DNA from: Ursus arctos
Taxonomy: Eukaryota; Chordata; Mammalia; Carnivora; Ursidae
Assembly (NCBI RefSeq): GCF_023065955.2
Contig: NC_079873.1
Coordinates: 10,430,566-10,494,565, forward strand
DNA: 64,000 nucleotides
Direction: 5' to 3'
Below, in pieces: positions 55,500-64,000 of this stretch. Position 1 is the first letter of the stretch, and each line of letters opens with the position of its first letter. Under the pieces are notes generated by a model. The model searched no databases. It saw nothing but the letters and a program-made list of their open reading frames with translations, and was not told the origin of the DNA. The translations under genes and the position numbers were made by a program.

Positions 55500-56575
55500 T
55501 ATGAAGTCAGAAACATTAAAATATTGAGAGATTTGACTTCACGAAAAATATGAAAACACCTTACAGGTGACCAAAAATACCGTAAATTAAAAGATAAATA
55601 CTAACCCATGGAAAAATATGCAATATATATGACAGAAAAAAATATGGGGGGTATTAGCTATCATGTAACAGTCTTACAAATCAATAAAACAACCAGCCCA
55701 ATAGAAAAAGTGGGCAATAGATGGACATAAACAATCAGTTCTTTCTTTTTAAAGATTTATTTATTATTAGAGAGAGAGAGGCAGAGAGCGTGTGTGTGAG
55801 TAGGGGGAGGGGCAGAGGGCGAGAATTTTCAAGCAGACTCCCCCTGAGCACAGAGCCTGACGTGGGGCTCCATCCCACGACCCATGAAATCATGACCTGA
55901 GCTGAAACTAAGAGTTGGACGCTTAACTGACTGAGCCACCCAGGCACCCCAACAATCAATTCTTGAAAGCAGTTCAAATGGCTAATGCATGGGTGAATAT
56001 ATGCTCAACTTTGTTAATCATGAAAGAATGCAAATTAAAATAACAAGATATACATTTTGACTTATTGGTTGGTAAAGACCAAAAAGATTGGCAATGCCCA
56101 GGATTGCGACGATATGAGGAAAGGGGTCCTTACACACCAGTGGTGGAAATCTAAATTCATGCAAATTTGGGGGTGGACAATTCAGCAGCATTCATCCCAG
56201 TGACTAAGAGGCATATCTTTTGTTCAAGAAATTCTGCTCCTCAAAATGTATCTTGACAATGTAATCAAGCAAGTGAGCAAAGATACTGGGAGTCTTATCA
56301 CAACACAGTAATCGTGAAAAAAGGCGCCCAACACTAGGGGACTGGATTACTAAATGATGATCCATTTGTGCAATGGCGGCTCATGGGGCCATTCATAAGG
56401 CTGAAATAAGTGTAGAGACATGAAACTATGCTCATGATATATTTGATTTAAAAACTTGAGTTTTGGAATATTGAATACAGTAGGAGCTTTGTTTTGTTTA
56501 AAAAGATGATCTGAAAATGTTTAGTTAAGAGTAATTTCCTCTAGGGAGTGGATTAGGGAAGACGCTGTTGTTTCT
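55500..56575 (+). repeat. Old L1/HAL1 3' region, sense, split by a SINE
   Basis: GATTTGACTTCACGAAAAATATG, GAAAGAATGCAAATTAAAATAAC and GGGGACTGGATTACTAAATG follow the ORF2 3' half of old L1 elements. Confidence 0.65.
55744..55950 (-). mobile_element. Can-SINE, antisense
   Basis: TTTAAAGATTTATTTATTATTAG and CTGACTGAGCCACCCAGGC. Target duplication AACAATCAGTTCTT / AACAATCAATTCTT. Confidence 0.95.
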
Positions 56576-56589
56576 TTCAAGGTAATGGC

Positions 56590-56850
56590 AGGCAGTGTTT
56601 CAGAGCCAGACTTCTGGGGTTGGACCATGGGGTTCCAATTCCGGCATTGCTATTTACTAGCTTTCTATCGCTAGGCCTGTTTCTTAATCTCTTTCAGCTT
56701 CTGTTGCATCATCTTTTAAATTGGGCACAGACACAGTGTCTAGCTCCCAGGGTTCTCGTGAAGATTCAGACCCGTATGTATTGGTTCATTTCAGCACAGT
56801 GTTAGCAAATGGCCAGGGCTTAGTACATGTTAGCTATTGTTATGACATCT
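56590..56850 (+). repeat. MIR SINE, sense, long copy
   Basis: TTTCAGAGCCAGACTTCTGG, CGCTAGGCCTGTTTCTTAATC and AGGGCTTAGTACATGTTAGC cover nearly the whole MIR. Confidence 0.8.
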
Positions 56851-56915
56851 TTCTATATGCCTTGAATTTTACAACAAACATCTATTGCTTTAACAGTAAA
56901 AAAGCAATACATATA

Positions 56916-57028
56916 CGAGGTGGCCAAAAAGTGGAAACATAGGCATATATGCATATAAAATGCCTCATCGGTGTTATATCACAATATAACAAACCAGCAT
57001 CTATGAGTCCTGACTTTATGATCCACCC
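56916..57028. mobile_element. Candidate mariner-like MITE
   Basis: The left end CGAGGTGGCCAAAAAGTGGA and the inverted right end AGGGTGGATCATAAAGTCAG are similar and are flanked by TA on both sides. At about 113 bp with no coding capacity, it fits a mariner/Tc1-type MITE. The family is not named. Confidence 0.5.
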
Positions 57029-57174
57029 TATTTATTTTTTTTTCTAGTTTTTTTTAAAATTGAGGTGAAATTCACATAAAATAAAATTAACTATTTTAAA
57101 GTGAACAATTCAGTGGCATTTAGTACATCCAAAATATTATGCAGCCATTCCTTGTGTTTAGTTCCAAAGTATTT

Positions 57175-57358
57175 CTTTTTTTTTTTAAAGATTTTATTTA
57201 TTTGACAGAGAGAGAGAGCACAAGTGGGGGGAGCAGCAGGCAGAGGGAGAAGCAGGCTCCCCACTGAGCAAGAAGCCCGATGCGGGACTCAATCTCAGCA
57301 CCCCGTGATCATGACCTGAGCCAATGGCAGACGCTTAACCATGAACCACCCAGGAGCC
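57175..57358 (-). mobile_element. Can-SINE, antisense
   Basis: AAAGATTTTATTTATTTGACAG and ACCATGAACCACCCAGGAGCC. Target duplication TCCAAAGTATTT / TCCAAAATATTT. Confidence 0.95.
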
Positions 57359-57759
57359 TCCAAAATATTTCCATCACCCCAGAAGGAAAGTCTGTATGTG
57401 TTAAGCAGTCACCCCCATTCCCTTCTCCCCCGCCCTTGGGAAACAGCAGTCTGCTTTTTGTCTTTATGGATTTACCTGTTCTGGATAGTTTTTATAAGTT
57501 GAATCATACACTATGTGTCTGGCTTCCTCCGCTCAGCATCAAGTTTTCGAGGTCCACCCACGTTGTAGCAGGAGTCAGACCTTCATTCGTTTTTATGGCT
57601 GCATAATACTTCATTGTATGGACAGAGTACACATTGGTTTATTCATGTCTTTGTTGATGGACGTTTGGGCTCTTTACCCCTTTTGGCTATGTGAACAAGC
57701 TGCCACGAACAAGCACGGGCAAGTGCCTGCTGGAGTGCCTCTTCCAAGTCTTCTTTTTC

Positions 57760-57948
57760 TTCTTCTTCTTTTTTTAAGATTTTAGTTATTTACTTCAGAG
57801 AGAGAGAGAGCACGAGAGGGGGGAGGGTCAGAGGGAAAGCAGGCTCCCTGCTGAGCAGGGAGCCCCGTGCAGGACTCGATCCCAGGACCCTGAGATCATG
57901 ACCTGAGCTGAAGGCAGACGCGTCACTGACTGAGCCACCCGGGCGCTC
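57760..57948 (-). mobile_element. Can-SINE, antisense
   Basis: (CTT)n tail, AAGATTTTAGTTATTTACTTC and GACTGAGCCACCCGGGCGC. Target duplication unclear. Confidence 0.93.
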
Positions 57949-58394
57949 TCTTTCAATTCTTTTGGATACATCCCTACTAATGGAGTTGCTCGGTCACATG
58001 GTAATTCTAGGTTTAACTTTTTGAGGATATGCCACTGTTTCCCACAGCAGCCAAGCCATTTTGCATTCCTATCAGCAATGCACAACGGCTCCAATTTCTC
58101 CACATTCCCACCAACGCTTGTTTTTTTTTTTTTTTTTGATTATAGCCATCCTGGTGGGGAGAAGCGGTATGTCACTGGGGTCTTGGCAGCATTTCCCTAA
58201 TGACTGATGATGTGGAGCATCTTTTCAGGTGCTTGGTGGCTCCTTGTATCTCTCTTTAGGAGAAATAGCTGTTTAAGTCCGTTACACTTTTTTTTTAAGT
58301 GGGTTGCCTTTTTGTTGTTGAACCGTAAGAGTTCTTTATATATTCTGGATGTATATTTGATTTTGAAAACAGACTATGACTCATCCTTTGAGGA

Positions 58395-58610
58395 CTCAAC
58401 TCAGATCCTCCAAGAAGCCTAACTTCCCCAGCTAGAATTTTATTTCTCCACAGTCAGAGAACATGCAACAAAGGCTATGGGTGGCTCACAAAGCCTAAAA
58501 TATTTACTACCTAGCTCTTTACAGAAGGTGTTTGCTGACACCTGGCCTATAGATTCCTCAAGGGCAGGGATCATTCTTGGCAGAGCCTTAAATGCTCAAA
58601 ATGATGGCCC
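58395..58610 (+). repeat. L2 3' region, sense, split by a hAT element
   Basis: CAGATCCTCCAAGAAGCCTAAC on the left and TCCTCAAGGGCAGGGATCATTC on the right are consecutive in L2. Confidence 0.55.
58445..58545 (-). mobile_element. hAT-Charlie fragment, antisense
   Basis: GTGGCTCACAAAGCCTAAAATATTTACTACC-type text and CTTTACAGAAGGTGTTTGCTG match the end of the same hAT family as 13868-14303. Confidence 0.6.
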
Positions 58611-58614
58611 TCGG

Positions 58615-59500
58615 TTACTGAAAAATCTGGTGTTTTGCATGTAATGTAAAGGGAACTAATATAGTTTGGAAGAAATTCCTTCCCAAATGATTATGACCCA
58701 AAGAATTCTGACCTTCAAATTTATTTATTTGAACACTTAACTTGTCTGTAATATTTGAATACTTTATGTTCCGGTAAAGCAGAATAAACAAAGTGTTCCT
58801 ATAATTTTGTTCACCACATATTGTGGCTGAGCTCTTAGGAAATGATTTGAAAAACAATTTACATGCTTCGAAACCCTGACGTCTGAAACACAGGGTAAGA
58901 CCGAAAACATCGTTATCATTTTGGTCCGTTGCTGTTCTCATTTGCTGCTGTGGAAACACAAGGATTATTGGCACAAAGTGTCACTCAGTTTATGGCTCGG
59001 GAATTAGAGGCAGCAATTACCTCGCGGATAGCTAAGGCCTGTAAATGTCTCGGCTCTTACCTGCAGAGGCTTCAGACTGACGGAAGAAATGTGCTTAAAA
59101 ATAATGCATCTATTTTAGAGTTCCTGAAACGTGGACATTTCCACATCGCTACTTCCCCCTTAGTCTCGGCTTCTCCATACGGCAGAAATAGCACAACGCA
59201 AGAGGCAGCTTGCCCTTTGCTTAGCTGTTTTACCTTGATTTTGTCAGTCCCGGCCCAAGCGTTTCTCAGGCCTCGACAATCAGAAGGAATTGCAGAGCTG
59301 ATGGCAGCCAGTGGAGGGACATTATAAGTGGGGACTGCATTAGCCTCCGGTCTTCTGCGTGAATGGCTGAGGTCTGGATTCGATTCTAATTAAAAGCAGA
59401 CAGGGACCCCTGAGGTGAAAGCAGCAGAGAGTAGGAGTCCGTATTCGCCGGGGCGGGGGGAGAGTCGTGCTAGCAGGGAGCCGGGAAGCAGATAGCCTGG
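58615..59500. other. Unique intergenic sequence with a 132-codon open frame
   Basis: Repeat-free by eye. The plus-strand frame 58929-59327 contains helix-like text (ARELEAAITSRIAKACKCLG) but no recognisable domain, splice context or promoter. It is noted without a coding claim. Confidence 0.35.
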
Positions 59501-59505
59501 ACGCA

Positions 59506-59690
59506 ATCAGCAAACTTTTTCTCTAACGGGCCAGATAAGTAAATATTTCCACTTTTGCACGCCTGACAGTCTCTGTTGCAACTGTTTAACTCTGCCACTG
59601 CCTAGACAAGAGAAAGAAATAGCAGGGCTGTGCTTTAATAAGACTTCATGTTCACAAAGGGGCTTTGGGCTGGATTTGGCCAATCCAGGT
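59506..59690 (+). mobile_element. hAT-Charlie MITE, sense
   Basis: CAATCAGCAAACTTTTTCTC, ACGGGCCAGATAAGTAAATA, GTCTCTGTTGCAACTGTTTAA and GGGCTGGATTTGGCC. Confidence 0.75.
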
Positions 59691-59694
59691 CTAC

Positions 59695-60380
59695 ACGATC
59701 AGTCTGAGGTTTGGCAGCTGTGTTTTTCCTCCTGCTGGCATCCTTTGGAGCATTTCTGTGTTTACGACCCACCCAAGGAAGGTGACCAGGGAAGGGAGAG
59801 AGATCCTGTTCTCTCGGAGCCCATTTTCTGTTAAGATTCTGCTAAGGCATTCGTCTGGGGACAAGGCTAAAGTCATAGCTAATGTGAGATTGATGATCCA
59901 TGGAGTGCCGGGCACATTTTTGTAGCAGATTTAACTGGAAGAATCAAGAATCGACTGTTATTTATAGGCCTCAAGTAAATGGGTAGACAGTTTTTCTCAA
60001 GACGGGGTATGTCCACCACTCTTTTTCTCTGATGATGATTTTGGTTCACATCTTGTTTGTTTTCTCTTAGTAAACCTGATGTCAACGATCTGGGCGTAGT
60101 GTCCGTGCAGATTATTCAGTCATATGCTGGGTTTTCCTTTCCTAACAAAAATACTCCCAAGATGGCCTTTAATAACTTCTGAGAAGACCTTGGAGTAATA
60201 GCGTGGAATGGTCTTTTGTCACGCGTTTTAACATTAACAGATGGGCCATGTACGCTAACATGACAGTAGCTGGAACAGTGTTGAGCTAGTATAAGACAGG
60301 ACAGGCAGATAAATATGATGGCTTCGAATTGCCCCCCATCTTAACCCTCATACTAGATCCCATTTTTGCCCTTATTTATG
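59695..60380. other. Intergenic, unassigned
   Basis: Nothing recognised. Confidence 0.4.
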
Positions 60381-60424
60381 TATAATTTTTTTGGGGTTTT
60401 TTTTTTTTTGTTTGTTTGTTTTGG

Positions 60425-61095
60425 ACCTTAGACACCAGTGTTTACAAAAGAGAAAAGAATATTCACAAATCAGTGGCGGAAAGGGTGGATCATGTAATAA
60501 TGATAACAGAAGAACTGAATTCAGAAAAATAATTTGTAAAGCAAACAGTTTAGGACTTTGCCTCACACCATACACTAAATAAATTCCACATGTTATGAAG
60601 GGTTAAATGTAAGATATGCAGTGTAATAAAATCCAGGAGAAAATATGGTTGACTCTTCAAAGGATCTCTGAGTAGGAAACGCCTTTCCATGCACACAGCA
60701 AAGGGAGGCACCGAAATGGAAATGCTGCTGGCTTATAAATTTACGGCAATCTGTAGTCTGCAACCAACTTATACAATTTAAAATCTTCTCTACAATTGAA
60801 AATACAAAAATAAAATTAAAAGATCAACAAACGAGGAAAATATTTGCCAGAATAAGAAGAGTTAATATGCCCACTATATAAAGAACCCACGTGACTTTAA
60901 AGAACAAACAATATTTCAGTGATGAACAGGAAAACGGCACACAACAGACATGGAAACGGTCAATGAACATACAAAATTGTCCAACTTCACTGGTAATCCG
61001 AGAAACGCAGAGTGAAATAGGATACTCATTTTCATCCATCAAATTTTCAAAAGGTAAAAAGTGGTAACAGTCAAAATTGGCACGGGTCCGGTGAG
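60425..61095 (+). repeat. Old L1 ORF2 fragment, sense
   Basis: CTCACACCATACACTAAATAAATTCC-type text, GAGAAAATATGGTTGACTC, AACGAGGAAAATATTTGCC and GTAATCCGAGAAACGCAGAG follow L1 ORF2 3' order, heavily decayed. Confidence 0.65.
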
Positions 61096-61315
61096 ACAGA
61101 CGCTTTCGGACAGTGCCGTGGAGCACTACGCACCTTTCCGACGCGCGACTTAGCCGCGTGCATTCAGAGCCTCCCAGTCACACTCCCTGGCCCAGGTGGT
61201 CAGGGCTAGGAGTTATTACAAACCCATCCAAAGGAAATGATCAGAAATTTGACAAAGATTTTCTGCAAATGCCTACTATAATATATATATATATGTTTAA
61301 CTGGGGAGAAAAACA

Positions 61316-61800
61316 TGGGTTGGCGAACTATGGCCTGTGGGCTTACCACCTCATGCGGCCTGTAAGCTAAGAGTGTTTTTTTTTTTTATTTTATTTATTT
61401 ATTTGAGAGAGAGAGAGAGAGAGAGAGCGTGCACAAGCAGGGGGAGGGGCAGAGGGAGAAACAGACTCCCCACTGAGCGTGGAGACCCACGCGGGGCTTT
61501 GAGGACCCTGAGATCACAACCTGAGCTGAAATCAAGAGAAGGACGCTTAGCCGACTGAGCCACCCAGGGGCCCCAAGAATGTTTTTTTACATTTTTGAAT
61601 GTTTGAAAAAAATTCAAAGGAAGACTATTTCATGACATGTAATAATTACATGAAAGTTTTACTGGAACACAACTACACCCATTCAGCGACACAGTATCTA
61701 GGGCTGCTATGTACTTTAGCAGTGGGCCTGAGTCATTGGACAGAGGCTGAAGGGCCCACAAAGCCCCAAATACTTGCTGTCTGGCATTTTTAGAAATACT
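61316..61800 (-). mobile_element. hAT-Charlie element, antisense, split by a SINE
   Basis: GGTTGGCGAACTATGGCCTG on the left; TTTCATGACATGTAATAATTAC, TTTTACTGGAACACAACTACAC and AATACTTGCTGTCTGGC after the SINE. A second SINE has landed at its right end. Confidence 0.75.
61383..61574 (-). mobile_element. Can-SINE, antisense
   Basis: ATTTTATTTATTTATTTGAG, (GA)n, and CCGACTGAGCCACCCAGGGG. Target duplication AAGAGTGTTTTTTT / AAGAATGTTTTTTT. Confidence 0.95.
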
Positions 61801-61809
61801 TGCTATCTG

Positions 61810-62009
61810 TTTTTTTTTTTTTAAGATTTTATTTATTTATTTGACAGAGATAGAGACAGCCAGCGAGAGAGGGAACACAAGCAGGGGGAGTGGGAGAGGA
61901 AGAAGCAGGCTCATAGCAGAGGAGCCTGATGTGGGGCTCGATCCCACAACGCCGGGATCACGCCCTGAGCCGAAGGCAGACGCCTAACCACTGTGCCACC
62001 CAGGCGCCC
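61810..62009 (-). mobile_element. Can-SINE, ursid-type subfamily, antisense
   Basis: GACAGCCAGCGAGAGAGGG, AGCAGGCTCATAGCAGAGG and AACGCCGGGATCACGCCCTG. It is nearly identical in body to the copy at 50656-50890. Target duplication TGCTATCTG at 61801-61809 and 62010-62018. Confidence 0.96.
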
Positions 62010-62029
62010 TGCTATCTGGCTTTTTGCCA

Positions 62030-62590
62030 AGCGCTGGTATAATACATAATGGAACGCTCACATGATATAATATTTGTAGCTATTAAAATGATATTTGCAA
62101 TTAATTTTTAATAACATGAGAAAATACTCATAACATCTTGTTGCATGAAAAAATCTGGAATAGGGCTATTTATACTAGAGATTCACAAGGGGTATTCTGT
62201 TGTAATAATAGAATTCATGTATTGAGAAATCTGAGTTTAAAAACTTATGCAGGACCTCTCCTGGCTTTTACTATGCTATTTTGCAGAGTGAATCTCTATG
62301 AGGGAGAATATGGTATGCTATATTCCCCAATTTTTGTTCATGTATTCCAATGTTTCATGGAACATAATCTTGGAAATGTTGATTTATATATAATGGTTTC
62401 CATTATTCTAAAGTATATTTTATGTTCACATGTGCATGGACACACGATTTAAAAATGATTCAAAATGTTGACTGTTTGTTTCTTGGTGATAGGATTATAG
62501 ATAGTTTTGGGGTGTTGTATTTTTATATATTTTCTAGAACAAGCATGAATTAATCTTATGATCAGAAAAAAATGTTATCAAGGACAGAAT
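62030..62590 (+). repeat. Old L1/HAL1 3' end, sense
   Basis: GTAGCTATTAAAATGATATTTGC, CATGAGAAAATACTCATAAC, TCTTGGTGATAGGATTATAG and GAACAAGCATGAATTAATC match an old L1/HAL1 3' end. Confidence 0.7.
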
Positions 62591-62909
62591 ATGGACTGAT
62601 GTCTGTTAAAGGAAGAAGATTCTGGAATCAAAGTAGAACCTTTGAGTAGATTAGGAATGTGTAGAATACTGTGTATATGCAGCAAAATTTCAAGTCATTT
62701 CCATTTATTCAGTCTGTTTCTCACCTGCCTCTTTTCCTTTCTATGTATTTATGTACATACATATTTAGATAGATACCATTTAAAACAACTGTCTAGACCA
62801 CTTAGGACAGGTTTCATATTGTAATAGAGAAGATAATCTTGTTTTTGCCTCCACGTAAGTAAGAATCATCATTTTCTCCCAGTCAAACTCAACCAGTTTC
62901 TTTCTTTCT

Positions 62910-63018
62910 CTTTTTCTTTTTCAAGTGAACTCTACCCCCACCATGGGGCCGGACCCACGACTCCGAGATCCAGAGTCACGTGCTCCTGCTCCACTGACTG
63001 AGCTGGCCAGCTGCCCCC
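62910..63018 (-). mobile_element. Can-SINE, short old type, antisense
   Basis: CAAGTGAACTCTACCCCCACC, GGGGCCGGACCCACGACTCC and CTGACTGAGCTGGCCAGCTG, decayed. Confidence 0.8.
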
Positions 63019-63053
63019 TCCTTTTTTTAAGTAAAAGACTAGTTTAATTTTTT

Positions 63054-63226
63054 GTTTTTATTTCTTTTAGAGAAGGAGGGAGGGGCAGAGGGAGAGGGAG
63101 AGGATCTTAAGCAGACTCCCACCCCAGTGCAGAGCCCGACTAGAGGCTCGATCTTACGACCCTGAGATCATGACCTGAGCCCAAATCAAGAGTCCGACGC
63201 TTAACTGACTGAGCCACCCAGGCACC
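63054..63226 (-). mobile_element. Can-SINE, antisense
   Basis: GAGGCTCGATCTTACGACCC, GATCATGACCTGAGCCCAAA and TGAGCCACCCAGGCACC. Target duplication CTAGTTTAATTTTTT / CTAGTTTCATTTTTT. Confidence 0.93.
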
Positions 63227-63239
63227 CTAGTTTCATTTT

Positions 63240-63560
63240 TTAAACAAATCTTTTACTTTGGAATAATTTTATATTTACAGAAAAGTTGTGAAGATGGTAC
63301 AGAGAGTCCCCAAACAACCTTCACCAGCTTCCCTCGACGTTGACACCCTCCGTAACTGCAGTGCGTTTGTCCACACTGCAGAATTAATAGTGGTATGTTA
63401 CTAGTAACTAAACTCCAGAGCTTTGATGGGTTTCCATCACTCTTTTGCTGATCTCCTTTTTCTGTTCCAGGATCCAATCCAGGAAACCGCATTGCGTTTA
63501 GTGAATTGGTTTCTCTTAATTCACTAAAGACTTTTAGAATGAACTCCATCTCAATTTTGT
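63240..63560 (-). repeat. Old L1 3'UTR-type fragment, antisense
   Basis: TTTACAGAAAAGTTGTGAAGATG, AGTGGTATGTTACTAGTAACT and GTTCCAGGATCCAATCCAGG match an old L1 3' region. Confidence 0.7.
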
Positions 63561-63829
63561 GACTTATCAAGCCCTAAATATGGGTAAAGTATCTGGCTGT
63601 CCCTTATTAAATTCCTTTAAATGGGCAGGAGGTGTCCAGGAGACCCCCTACTTGGGTTTCTAGACTTCACATGGCTTCTGCTCTGAATAAGGAGCTTTCA
63701 ATTTTACAACGAGTTTGTATGAATATCTCAATCTGTCATCCCAGTCACCCCATGGAGGAGGCAAGGCACATGTCAGTTTGTTCTTTCCCATTTTACTGGC
63801 TAAAGAATGAAACCTAGAGACAGTTACAC

Positions 63830-63985
63830 TTGTGTACTCGCCCAGGCTCTTGTGCTCAGAAGGACCCCATGTTGGTTTAAGGCTCTGGTGCAACCTTCTT
63901 GAAATTCTTCGAAGTTTATGAACAAGGGGCCCTGCATTTGCATTGTGCACAGGTCCCTGCAAATTATGAAGCAGGTCTTGCCCAG
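63830..63985. repeat. Probable ancient mammalian repeat, family unassigned
   Basis: TCTTGAAATTCTTCGAAGTTTATG, AACAAGGGGCCCTGCATTTG and CCCTGCAAATTATGAAGCAGG follow a common old mammalian repeat that I recognise but cannot name. Confidence 0.45.
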
Positions 63986-64000
63986 AAGAGCTTGCCTTGC

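Larger units (their letters stand above)
57035..58395 (-). repeat. Old L1 3' region, antisense, split by two SINEs
   Basis: AATTGAGGTGAAATTCACAT, TGGATTTACCTGTTCTGGAT, GCTGCATAATACTTCATTG, GGAGTTGCTCGGTCACATGG and TCTTTATATATTCTGGATG are all in inverted L1 order. Confidence 0.8.

Noticed and set aside
1..64000. CRISPR arrays, operons, Shine-Dalgarno sites or phage features
   Set aside because: The sequence is mammalian; the regular repeats present are microsatellites and dispersed retroelements.

Overview
The window reads as carnivoran genomic DNA. It holds about 29 Can-SINEs (tRNA-Lys-derived, CT-rich body, AATAAAATCTT tail), carnivoran L1, MIR, L2, MLT1 and hAT-Charlie relics, and no Alu, B1 or BovB. 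At least four SINEs belong to a subfamily I associate from memory with bears and giant panda, so an ursid is the best guess (about 0.6). The only protein gene I recognise is GEMIN8, which is X-linked in mammals, so this is probably X-chromosomal sequence.

Left third (about 0.17-18.75 kb): GEMIN8 on the minus strand. The CpG-island promoter and a non-coding first exon lie near 18.64-18.75 kb. A tiny exon carrying the ATG ends at 10849 and encodes only four residues. The main coding exon is 9815-10268 and the last coding exon plus 3'UTR is 719 to about 170. The splice sites join in frame (12 + 454 + 257 nt) to give a 240-residue protein. The introns hold a few old repeats and only two SINEs.

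Right two thirds (about 19-64 kb): apparently intergenic. From my memory of the human map (GPM6B - GEMIN8 - GLRA2) it would be the gene-poor side facing GLRA2, though nothing in the window proves that. It contains four MER20-like copies, two related ERV1-type solo LTRs in opposite orientation, MLT1 LTRs, old L1 and L2 pieces, one younger 5'-truncated L1 3' end (51.18-52.28 kb), and 27 SINEs, most with visible target-site duplications.

Most unusual items: (1) a near-intact tRNA-Asp(GTC) sequence fused to an L1 3' end and poly(A), bounded by a 12-bp target-site duplication (45848-46021), apparently a tRNA/L1 template-switch retrogene; (2) a perfect 12-bp inverted repeat of ETS sites around an E-box in the GEMIN8 promoter (18759-18795); (3) a SINE with an apparent 3' transduction (50638-50908); (4) two different SINEs stacked at one target, leaving three copies of the target sequence (33164-33515); (5) a homeodomain-site-rich unique segment (44.4-44.86 kb). 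No prokaryotic features, CRISPR arrays or second intact protein gene were seen.
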